Shown here in pieces: positions 32,339-41,150 of a stretch of 64,000 nt of DNA. The DNA comes from Gracilaria domingensis. Its lineage: Eukaryota > Rhodophyta > Florideophyceae > Gracilariales > Gracilariaceae. The translations under genes and the position numbers were made by a program. The stretch covers positions 434,001 through 498,000 of the forward strand of contig VCMS01000008.1 of NCBI GenBank assembly GCA_022539475.1, in the 5' to 3' direction. Every line of letters begins with the position of its first letter. The first letter of the stretch is position 1. A model generated the notes under the pieces. The model was given only the letters and a program-made list of their open reading frames with translations, was not told where the DNA came from and made no database searches.

Positions 32339-33997
32339 CTATGACTGATTTAAACCTGTTTGAAGCTGGTGGCGAGCGGCACTGGTTTGTTCCGCAATTT
32401 GTCTGACAAAGTCGCAGTTTGGATTTAACCTCTTCCAGAATTGCGGCCACAGAATCATCAGCATACCGATAATTGCAGGGAACGAAAACAGCGCAAATTT
32501 CAAACTGCCAAAGAATTGTACGATGTGGTCGCTAATGAGCAACTGAGCGACGGCAGGTCCGACACTACTTCCACTTGCTAAAAGGCCAATCAATGCGCTG
32601 TTGCTCAGAGTGCCCAAAACCTTTGTAAAAAGACTCATTGATGCTGTAGAGAAGAATATCGATGCCTTGATAATAAGCATGAAACCAATGATGACTTGCC
32701 ATTCGCGAACAGGACCGAAAAGGGGCATAAACAAGAGCATACCGATAAGCTTTGATCCTAAACCAATTACCATTATTTGACGATCCATCAGATGCCTCGA
32801 CAGAAACGCAACGAGCAACGGTGGAACAATGGCGAAAACGGCGATCAATTCGAAAACAAAACCGAGCTTAGCATCAGTGACGCGAAACACGTTAACCAAA
32901 ACAGGCTGGAAAGCTGTCATGTATATGCCGGAGCTCATGTTTACGCAGAGCATAACAGTGCAGAAGTATGCAAATACCCTTGTGCGAAATTTGTTAAGGT
33001 TAACTGTGATATCCAGACCATTTTCTCGGACTACAACTTGTGTCGGTTCTATATAGCTCTGAGTAGATTGATGCCCTTCTGTTGTTGGTAGCTTCCTAAG
33101 TGCAACTGCTGCCAACAGTCCAATGGATGTCAAAATAATAAATGCAATAGAATACGCAAGTGAAAACCTATCGAGAGTAAACTGACCATATTGTGAGGAA
33201 CCCTGATATCTGGACAACCCAATCCATGTGATGGGCCCCATGAGCGCCCCAATCGGAGTCATTAGCGCATGTGTTGCAAGAACAGTCGTGCGTTTATTCT
33301 CCGGTACGATCTGAGACAGTATGGACAGACGGATTATTCGCATTGAATTGGAACAGGAATAAAGCGCGTAACCGATGAAGAAAACCAATACAGTTGAACG
33401 GACAGCAAGAACCAGACCAATTCCTATGGCAGACGTGAAGCCAATAAGGCTGAGAGCATTCGCCGGACCGATTGAAGATGCTACTCGACCGAAAATAATA
33501 TTGGAGGCAATTGGAACTGCTGATGCAATTGCAGACGCCGTGACATAGGGGGTGATATTGGTCGGGGAGGTGAAGTTCACGTGGTTCATGTAAAGCACCA
33601 GCGTGGGACTGACGGTTGTCATGACAAGCATGGTGAGAATGGCAAGACCGAAAATGGTATGAACAAATGCTTGAGTTGAATCGACTTGATGCTTTTCGGC
33701 CTCATTCTTCGGGAATAATCGTATCAATCGCAGTTTATGAACAAGAAACGATAGGCCTCTTTCCAATGACTTTTCAATTTGAAGAAGCAAAGAGGGAGAC
33801 TGAAGTTGATGATGAATTGGGTGGCCGTGCCCGCTAGGTGACAAAGTGCTCTGCATCCATTCTTTTAGACGAGGACAACTTGCACATTGGGGTTCATCGA
33901 AAAGAATTTCTTTGCCGCTAGAGTAGCTATGGGTTCCAGCATTGGTTCGCTGTGAATTTGTTGGTAGCAATGGTGAAATTTCTGTGGCAGGTGCCAT
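32339..33997 (-). CDS. MFS transporter, MFSD8/CLN7-like, probably vacuolar
   Basis: 552 residues from the ATG at 33997. The frame is open upstream to 34339 but that part looks non-coding. Hydrophobicity suggests 12 membrane spans in two halves, the first at about residues 120-145 (FGLAILTMLVMTTVSP) and the last near the C-terminus (FSFPAIIGMLMILWPQF). The loop with PENKRTTVLATHALMTPIGA and GPITWIGLSRYQG matches the MFS family with MFSD8-like members. The N-terminus MAPATEISPLLP contains an acidic dileucine signal (EISPLL), typical of lysosomal or vacuolar membrane proteins. Substrate unknown. The gene lies between, and convergent with the first of, two copies of a small Cys-rich gene. I see no lesion. 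An SPX-less phosphate or sugar exporter is the main alternative. Confidence 0.75.
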   Translation of the reverse strand: MAPATEISPLLPTNSQRTNAGTHSYSSGKEILFDEPQCASCPRLKEWMQSTLSPSGHGHPIHHQLQSPSLLLQIEKSLERGLSFLVHKLRLIRLFPKNEAEKHQVDSTQAFVHTIFGLAILTMLVMTTVSPTLVLYMNHVNFTSPTNITPYVTASAIASAVPIASNIIFGRVASSIGPANALSLIGFTSAIGIGLVLAVRSTVLVFFIGYALYSCSNSMRIIRLSILSQIVPENKRTTVLATHALMTPIGALMGPITWIGLSRYQGSSQYGQFTLDRFSLAYSIAFIILTSIGLLAAVALRKLPTTEGHQSTQSYIEPTQVVVRENGLDITVNLNKFRTRVFAYFCTVMLCVNMSSGIYMTAFQPVLVNVFRVTDAKLGFVFELIAVFAIVPPLLVAFLSRHLMDRQIMVIGLGSKLIGMLLFMPLFGPVREWQVIIGFMLIIKASIFFSTASMSLFTKVLGTLSNSALIGLLASGSSVGPAVAQLLISDHIVQFFGSLKFALFSFPAIIGMLMILWPQFWKRLNPNCDFVRQIAEQTSAARHQLQTGLNQS

Positions 33998-34777
33998 ACT
34001 TGCGATGCGTGGCGCTATCGGTCGTAGCAGGCGTGTGGTTGAAGTGGGAGCTGCAGTTTTACCGCGGTGGCATAATCCAAATGAACTGCGTAGTTCGTAG
34101 ATCGACACAACTGAGCAAAGAAACTTTCTTTGTTGCAACCCTTGAATGTTGCATCGATCTGCTCCAAGGGCTAACCTTCCTCCTGGATAGAGGGCCAATG
34201 AGTCGTTCGGCCGAGCACACGAGAAATCTGTCCCAGACATAACCACAAGCCAGAGCCAATCGGCATCATGCACTATTGCGTTTGGTATGAGGTATCTGTC
34301 TTCCCAGTTAATAACTCCGACTCTTGGAATTGAAATCATATGGTTACGGATCTAAAACCTTCGAATATCCGTGACCAGGGGTAATCAACAAATACAGCAG
34401 TGCTGGGGGCCCTTGTAAATCAAATTTTGATCCGATAGAGATTTAATCTGCAAACGTTGCAAAAATTGAAAATCCGGCCGTTGCCCATTCACAGTGCCAC
34501 ACTCGAGCAGTTTGCCCAACACACAAGTCAGGAGGCAAACCCTAAAGTGAACTACTAGTCGTTGCAAGGTGTAGAGGGATATACGGCTATCCTTATAACC
34601 TTCGCTAATAACCTTATCCGCACAGATAAAAATCACGTCCACTGCTGGAAACACTTTGTGCATTGTCGCTGCCTTGTCAGACATTGAGGACAATTGTGCC
34701 ATCGCGACAAGTCGCTCGTGAACTGAGTCGACTCAACCACAACCGGAGCACCCCCGCCGTGTCCGAAGAAACGAAAA
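33998..34777. promoter_or_regulatory. Upstream region shared by the MFS gene and Cys-rich copy 2
   Basis: Divergent promoters are expected here from gene orientation. The minus ORF 34385-34702 (105 codons) has no recognisable domain. Just before each Cys-rich copy a similar CGTGTCC...GAA(G/A)AATGG leader is present. Confidence 0.4.
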
Positions 34778-35056
34778 ATGGTAAACCAACAGTGTCGACC
34801 GTTGTACATCTCTTGCTCCGAACCAGACCTCAAAACTGGAGAACGCGTGTTTCAAAATGGTCCATGTGCACAATGTGGAATGAAGCGTTCTAAACACAGC
34901 ACTGAGCTATGTGGAGCTTTGCTACATGCTACGGACAAGAATGGGAAGCGCAAGAAGTGCAAGAAGAAACTTGTTTACCAGATCGAGAATGAATTTGGAC
35001 GCAGTGTCTGGAACCTTTGTGGGCGATGTGAACGTATTCATGATAAACATGATTGA
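34778..35056 (+). CDS. Small Cys-rich (zinc-ribbon-like) protein, copy 2
   Basis: 92 residues, nearly identical to copy 1 at 32002 except at its ends. It has the same CAQCGMKR and CGRCERIHDK pairs and basic KRKKCKKK centre. Direct orientation, 2.8 kb apart, bracketing the MFS gene. The body of the gene (from GACCTCAAAACTGGAG on) is about 99% identical between copies while the first 48 bases are only about 83% identical, mostly at silent sites. That points to gene conversion or to swapping of a 5' segment. Function unknown. Confidence 0.6.
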   Translation: MVNQQCRPLYISCSEPDLKTGERVFQNGPCAQCGMKRSKHSTELCGALLHATDKNGKRKKCKKKLVYQIENEFGRSVWNLCGRCERIHDKHD

Positions 35057-36960
35057 CTGGCGACGGTATGTTATATGCATTTTCGTTGTTCCGTACTGAC
35101 CCGGGAAGAACACTTTGCCATGTCTTCACGTATGTCAGCAACGAATATGTGCTAGTTGGGTTTGCTGCCTATGACTCTCATTATTGCGGACGATGCAACC
35201 CACCATTCTGGGGTTGTACTAAAACTTACTAGATGTGAGGCCCACTTCCAGGAAAGCGCTACACGTACGAACGTACGTGCGTAAAGTAGCGATGTCTGTT
35301 ACTTCCTTGTGCTTATACTGGCAATCGCTTCGATTTCCTCATGTTCTCCGTCGTCAATTATCATCATTTCAAAGATAGATTAAATGCCCTAACCTTCCCA
35401 TTTCTCCTTTGATTGCTTGAGACGCATTGAGAAGCGAAGCTGGCACTGGAAAAGTAAATCAGCATGACTTCTGGAGACAATATTGCTCTTACAATGTAGC
35501 TGACAATGTAAACTTCTATTTCCTTGTCCAAATTGATCCGTCTCTCGCAGCATATACAAAGACTTTGCTTCGCCCGAGTCGACAGCTGTCCGTCCTGAAT
35601 TTCAACACTTGACGACCGAAACTAGTAGGCAATATGGAATTGCGGTGTTGCGAAGCAGGCTGGTAGGGCTTTTAACTGCGACACACATCTCTGGAGGTAT
35701 AGTGAAGAACGGAATTTCATGAAGGTCACCATCATCATCAATCAAATCCAAACTGTTTTTGGGCATCCCTGTTCATGGAAACGAATTCAAGGATGAAATC
35801 GTACAGCGAGAGGCGATTTCCAATCGGCTGCACTGCATGCACGAATGCAGCTTATGTTTAACGGGAGGGGAAGGGGGCAAAGAAAAGAGCTGAACGGTGA
35901 AATAGACGAACATGTCTTCTTCCTTTCTTCTTCTTCGAAGATAACAACTTGGTGAACCAGATCGAGTCTTTCCACTAAGTGAGAAGGGAGTGAAGGTTGG
36001 CGACGGATGCCCAGCGTACGAGAAAGGCAAACGTTTCAAACTGAGGCTGTATATACCGTTACGGAGATCTGAACTAATGCTCTTATGCCAAAACTTCTTC
36101 TTCTTCTTCATCTTTCACTTTCAGAGCTCTACATCATAATGTGCGATTCTCGCGTCCCGTCGGTTTCTCCTTGCTTGCGGAGGTCTACCTCCCAAACAAC
36201 TATACATATCTGCTCACTTTTTCTTCGATCGCAGAGCTTCAGACGAAAAGCTTTTCGGTCGGAAACACCTAAGATATCTCATTACCTCAGTAAGTGTAGC
36301 ACGGCTACTGAGTAGGTGGTCAGCGGCTTCGACGTAGAGGTATGGTAGGTCGTTGGGTCTTCAGCAGACCCACGCGTAAGGGCATAACTAGCTCCACCGT
36401 TTCCATAAATGAGAGAGAGAGAGAGAGAATTTCACTACTACAACGTAGCATCGTAATAAGAAGTCCTGGCGCAGAGCAGCACATGTAACCACCTGTCATA
36501 GATTCCTAAAGCCGCTCAACTATCTTACCCTTGTAAATCGTGGTTTTAGCTTTGAATGCAACATTGATTCGTATCCACAAAAAAGGGACCTTTTATAGGT
36601 CTGATTCTGGTTTACACAATATGTGAACCAGAATCAGACATAATAGCATGAAGGTCGTTTACCGAATCATTTTCTCTCGAAATGATGAGTCACTACAAAG
36701 ATTCGAGGATGAGAAGCTGCTGTGGAATTTACAATGCGCCTTCATTGTAAAAGCGTAACTCGGTGGGTTCTTCACTGGCGAACAAGCTTCTCATCGTCTT
36801 TGCCCTAGGCGTATCTTTTCTGGCTCCAAACAAACCGAGTTCGTTTTCGAAGGATCAATTCTCCATCCCCAAAACTATCTATCCACTCTCACTATATCAA
36901 CTTTTTGCCTAGGACTCACCAAGAAGACCGTCCACGACACGACTGCACTACGTCCTATAA
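35057..36960. other. Gene-free stretch with simple repeats and one hairpin
   Basis: No protein or RNA gene supported. It contains a CTT-rich run (about 36088-36108), a GA repeat (36411-36429) and an 18-bp hairpin (36599-36616/36622-36639, one G-T pair, 5-nt loop). The last 60 bases before 36961 are pyrimidine-rich (ACGACACGACTGCACTACG and similar), as expected for a promoter or 5' UTR. Confidence 0.55.
36599..36639. repeat. Hairpin, 18-bp arms, 5-nt loop
   Basis: Arms 36599-36616 and 36622-36639 pair with one wobble; loop CAATA. No U-tract on either side, and no adjacent gene that would make it an obvious 3'-end signal. Confidence 0.8.
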
Positions 36961-37552
36961 ATGGCCACCTTAGCAGGAGCGTTCAACAATGGTTTGATTA
37001 TCGCCGCTGGTACATGCATTCTCGCACTGCTTGGCAAAAAAACGTAACGTACGTGGGGCTCGAGCAAATTTGTGGACATCCAAAGCTCTAAATCCAGGAT
37101 TGGCCAACACATACGAGCCAGTATACTGCAGGCTCTGTGGAGGAAATGGATGGCGACCTTGTACACTCTGCAATCAAACTGGGTCTCTTGCACGCGGAGG
37201 GTTTTCTCGAAAGAACACAGTCCGGGTAGCGTCCATGGTTGGCTCGAAGTGGACCAGCGTTTCCGCTATCGACGGCAAGTGGAGACACTTTCTCTGCGTT
37301 GGAAAAAAGGGACGGAACGCAAAAGACGGCATCGCAGTTTTGTCGAGTACCTGTGGACCAGTGGAGAATCGGATACAAATCGAAGTCCCGGTTTCAGAGT
37401 TAAAGAAAAGGGAAGTCTGGGAAGGCGGGTGGACGACATTGAAAGACATAAAACAAGGCGGCGGAGTTGGGGGAACTCGGTGCTCCGCTTGCCGTGGGGA
37501 GGCCAGGGTCCCATGTCCTAGATGTGACGGTCTGGGGCAAGTAGGCCTGTAG
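36961..37552 (+). CDS. DnaJ-type zinc-finger protein, frame shift at an A7 run
   Basis: Starts MATLAGAFNNGLIIAAGTC, a hydrophobic membrane or signal-like segment, in one frame to 37044. It continues in the next frame from about 37031 as KKRNVRGARA and on to the stop at 37552 (about 197 residues in all). Four CxxC pairs form two DnaJ-type knuckles: YCRLCGGNGWRPCTLCNQTG (about 37126-37185) and TRCSACRGEARVPCPRCDGL (about 37480-37540). The frames meet at seven A's (37035-37041). One A too many, from sequencing or real mutation, would explain it. The alternative is an intron 37043-37131 with GTAACG/CAG borders that keeps phase but removes the first Cys. Such proteins are often plastid or membrane assembly factors (BSD2/PSA2 type); location here is inferred. 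Its stop lies 40 bp from the convergent UNG gene. Confidence 0.65.
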
Positions 37553-37591
37553 CCATGTTTACTGCGATTACGGCAAGACTACATGGTGGCT

Positions 37592-38479
37592 TCACAACTT
37601 CCAGTCAACGACGTCTTGCTTCGTCTTCGTTAGGAATTCATTCGCTTTTGAGAAGTGTTTGTTTCCAAACCAACCACCGCTGTTTGCGGACATAGGACTA
37701 GGATGTACAGCTTTCAGAACACAATGCCTCTTGCTGTCAATAGTTGCTCCCTTCTTCTTCGCATAACCACCCCATAACATGAAAACAAGTCCGGGACCAG
37801 GCCTTCTGTTGAGAGCGTCGACAACAGCGTCCGTGAAGCGTTCCCAACCTCGTCCCCTGTGAGAGGCTGGCTGAGCTCGTTGCACAGTCAAGACGGAATT
37901 GAGGAGCAGAACACCTTGATTAGCCCATTTTTCCAAGCAGCCACTCTTTGGCTTGACAAAGCCTGGAATGTCGGTCTCCAGTTCCCTGAAAATGTTTTGT
38001 AGCGAAGGCGGTGGATAAACGCCTTGCGGGACAGAGAAGCACATCCCATGCGCCTGATTCGGGCCGTGATACGGATCCTGCCCGATAATTACCACCCTAG
38101 TGCGCACAAACGATGAATGGTTGAATGCAGAGAACACTTTGTCTGGAGGGGGATAGATAGCTTTTGCCTGACGCTCTTTTGAAACAAACTCAGTAAGGGT
38201 CTTTAGGAAAGGCTCTTTCATCGTTGCAGACAGTGCCTTACGCCAACTGGGCTCCAAAGCGGAGCCCAGATCTATCTTGCCCTTCATCGACTTGGCATTG
38301 CGTGCCAGCAGTTTGGCGCGAGCGGCTGCGCGATTGGCAGCGATGCGGGCCTTCACATCTGCTGGGAGCGTTTCATCTTTCAAGAGCTGCGCTTGGATTG
38401 GGGTGAGAGCTGTAGATCTCTTCTTATTGACCGCCGCAGCTGGTGCTCTCTTAAAGTACGACGTGATACTTTTCTGCAT
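37592..38479 (-). CDS. UNG: Uracil-DNA glycosylase, family 1 (UNG), nuclear type
   Basis: Removes uracil from DNA to start base-excision repair. 295 residues from the ATG at 38479. The family motifs are GQDPYHGP (residues 133-140, catalytic Asp 135) and HPSPMSANSGG (259-269), the DNA-intercalation loop, with Met and Asn replacing the more usual Leu and His. The uracil pocket residues are seen in VLLLNSVLTV (190-199). The chosen start makes the protein begin MQKSITSYFKR, a PCNA-interacting PIP box (QxxIxxYF), as in nuclear UNG2. A longer frame starts at 38551 (MAYLPSNHF), which could give an organellar isoform. The linker (residues 35-65) is Ala/Lys/Arg-rich. Intronless and intact. Confidence 0.95.
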   Translation of the reverse strand: MQKSITSYFKRAPAAAVNKKRSTALTPIQAQLLKDETLPADVKARIAANRAAARAKLLARNAKSMKGKIDLGSALEPSWRKALSATMKEPFLKTLTEFVSKERQAKAIYPPPDKVFSAFNHSSFVRTRVVIIGQDPYHGPNQAHGMCFSVPQGVYPPPSLQNIFRELETDIPGFVKPKSGCLEKWANQGVLLLNSVLTVQRAQPASHRGRGWERFTDAVVDALNRRPGPGLVFMLWGGYAKKKGATIDSKRHCVLKAVHPSPMSANSGGWFGNKHFSKANEFLTKTKQDVVDWKL

Positions 38480-39785
38480 TGTTTGTGAGGGTAAGGTTGG
38501 GCAAATGTGGTGGACTGTGGCCCGGAAGTGATTACTTGGGAGGTAAGCCACGGGGGATATTTTTCTGAGGGGCTATGAGAGACGCGAGAGCGGTTGATCC
38601 GAGGTGCAGCTGCACTGGCAGTAGATAGGGGCATGGAGTATCCCTTTTTGTCGTGTCCGAGTTGCGTTGCGGTCTGAAGCTGCGTTTCGGATTTCATATT
38701 TCGCGCCAAAACTGGTACGGCCAAAAACCCTTCGCCTGTTTACGCTGATTACGCGTAACAGGCACCCTCAGCAGATTTGGTTTGAAGGTACAGTAACTTC
38801 TTTCATACAGAAGATATAACGGCAGTCGATGATGAGGACCTCCTTGGCAGCCGCATGTGGACTTGCTGCTCACTGAATAGCATTCCATTTGGCTTTATTG
38901 GCAGTATTCACAACTTGCGCAGGTGATAGGCACAACATGCTTGAAAAAATGTATCAATACACGCATCGCGGAATCGCCCACCCTATGCAGGAAAAGCGTC
39001 AAGCAGCAGATCCTGGCAAGTGGCTCAATGACGTGTATGTCGACCTCGCGTACTCCACGCTAGGTGTACGGGAGCTGCCACAGGCGTGTTGTACAACATA
39101 GTAGAGGCTTTGCACGCCAGAATGATCTCTCCTTGCTGGACCCTTCGTGTTTTGTTCAATACCTTCGCCGCCAATCCATGTCAGCAACGCTTTCCATACA
39201 AATGCGACGCGTACTTTCCTCGTAGTTGTGTAAAGAAATCTGCACATGCCTCCAAAGCGTTGCTCAAAATCTCCGTATCTCTCCTTCTCTCTGGCTGCAT
39301 CCAGCGTAGTGCTAAATTTTACATGAGGTCTCGAACGACAAAGGTGCATGTTGTTACAGTACTACTCTTCCCGTCTTGCAGAGCTTTTAAGAGCTGTTGG
39401 AATTGCGTAGCAGAAATTTGATAGCCACATGGATCTGTCTGATTTTAAGTGTGAACAAGTGGAATGTATTCCTTGGGACAGATGGAGACGACGCCTGCTC
39501 TGGTGGCTTTGGGTTTCAATGGCACTTTTGCTCCTCTTAAACGAATAAAACATGAGCATCAATGACCGGTTTCACGCTGCGCGGTAGCAAGTGCGAACGG
39601 TGGCCGACGACAGTGAAGTCTGCAGAAAAGCTGAAACAGAAGGCAGGGCAATTATGTTTGCGCGCATGACTGTTTTCGCAACAAGTCAAAAGACGCGGTA
39701 AAGACTCGACGGGAAGGATCGGTGGTCGTCCGGCGCCAAAAAGGGTTTGCAAGAGTCATGAACGAAAGTTGAGAGTGCGCAGCGA
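38480..39785. other. Spacer between UNG and the F-box gene, no gene supported
   Basis: Holds the UNG promoter region. ORFs 38889-39101 (+) and 38999-39349 (-) overlap each other and show no family features. A third F-box exon could lie here: a pyrimidine tract followed by TTTCAG (minus, about 39625-39640) would suit an acceptor. Confidence 0.45.
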
Positions 39786-40254
39786 CTACTCGGTTGTCGA
39801 AGGGCGTGTGCGCTCCGCGGCGGTGGAACGAACAAACGTACACATTGGAACGATGGTGGGGTCGTAGCGGTCGGGGTTGACGGACTTCATGCAGCCAAGA
39901 CACACTGCTCCATTCGGCCTGCAGTAAAATTGTCGAAAACAGATTCGCCAGAAGTCGGCGCGCGTGGATTTGCTGTATCTTGCCTGACGTGCGGGGAAGT
40001 TTGACAGCTTATAGCACGCCCTCTTCCACAGGGAGGGGTGCAGCGCCAGGCGGCGCAGCCGCTTCGACACTTGCGAGACGCTGCGCGCGGGAGTGTGTTA
40101 GTGACGGGGTTCGCAATGGCACGCAGCGCGCGGGACGGCGGCCGGCGCACACGTACCGCGCTAAGTCGACGCCGGAGAGATGCTGCAGAATGAGGACGAG
40201 AACGTCGTCGGAAAGGTCGAGCACGCCGGGCGGTCGCGGCGCACGGAGCGACAT
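39786..40254 (-). CDS. F-box protein, one 76-bp intron
   Basis: Exon 1 is 40254-40157 and exon 2 is 40080-39786; the intron 40081-40156 begins GTACGT, has CACTAAC as branch site and ends CGCAG. Splicing joins LSGVDLAR to VSQVSKRLRRL, giving the textbook F-box LSDDVLVLILQHLSGVDLAR plus SKRLRRLALHPSLWKRAC, which binds Skp1 in SCF ubiquitin ligases. After it comes FWRICFRQFYCRPNGAVCLG, where CRPNGAVCLGC may bind zinc. The 130-residue model is short. A further intron starting near GTGTACG or GTACGT at about 39838 is possible, so the C-terminus is uncertain. The start places the F-box at the N-terminus. It diverges from the SNF2 gene across a GC-rich 0.9-kb promoter region. Confidence 0.8.
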
Positions 40255-41150
40255 TGTGGACGCGCGCGGCAAAACGGCAGGCTGCGCGACGCAGCGCGAG
40301 GTGCAGTCGGCCGCTTGCGCCGTGCCGCGCCCTCTCTCCCCCCAACACACGCCGCCAGCCGCCAGCGCCACGGCCGCGCAGCGCCCGCAGTGCGGGCCCC
40401 GCACCGCACGCGCGCGTAACGGAAGGCGCGCGCGCGCGCGTGTGGCCGCGCGCGCGGCGCTGCATTGCATGCGCCACGTCGCCACGCGACGCGCGCGCCG
40501 CGCCGCGCCGCCGCCAGCAATGCGCGCGCCGCGATTTGAATTCAAACGCGCCGCGCGGCCGGCGCTCGCGCGCGCGCGTGCTCGCGCGAGCGTGCTCGCG
40601 CGCGTGTGCGGCGTGGCAGCGGGGCGGCCGGAGCAGCCGCGGCGCTATAAAGCAGCGCGCGCGCGGGGCAATGCCGCGCAGTCGCGCGCGCCGTCGGTCC
40701 TCGCAGGTCCGGCGCCCGCGTACACGCAGATCACGTACCGGCGGGCACCGGCGGATAGGGCGCTGCAGGCTGTGGCCTACCCCGCAGGGGTACAGCGCGC
40801 GCGTGCGCTTGGGTTTGACGCTCGGCGCGTCGAAGCCTTCGACTCAAAGGCGCGCAAAAAACGGCTGATTTTGCCGCTGTCTCTGTCCGCGCCGCGACGC
40901 ATCGCGCGCCGCAGCGCCCGCCGTGCCGAGCGCGACGCACTGTGTTAAAAAGGCGTGCCGCCCCGGCTGCGCCTGGCCGCCCCCGCCTTTCGGTACACAT
41001 CTGCTTTCGGTTCGATCTGCCGGTGAACGCACAGCGTGTCGGCGTCACCCCCCCCCGCCCCCTCCCTCCGTCCTCTCTCCCCTCGTGGTCGGTCTTGTCC
41101 AGCCTCGACGCCTTGCATCCTTCCGGTACTGCCCCGCACCCCGCTTGGTC
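40255..41150. promoter_or_regulatory. GC-rich bidirectional promoter region with TATA box
   Basis: Separates the divergent F-box and SNF2 genes. Very rich in CpG and alternating CG runs (for example 40427-40460 and 40570-40615), which could form Z-DNA. A TATAAAG at 40646-40652 sits 500 bp before the SNF2 ATG, pointing towards it; 5' UTR introns are possible since several CGCAG and GTCCGG steps follow. Long ORFs here on both strands are compositional shadows. Confidence 0.55.

Noticed and set aside
40009-40868. Long overlapping ORFs on both strands in the CG-rich promoter region
   Set aside because: Arg/Ala-rich in every frame, as expected for extreme GC without stops; only the F-box frame shows a real domain and splice sites.
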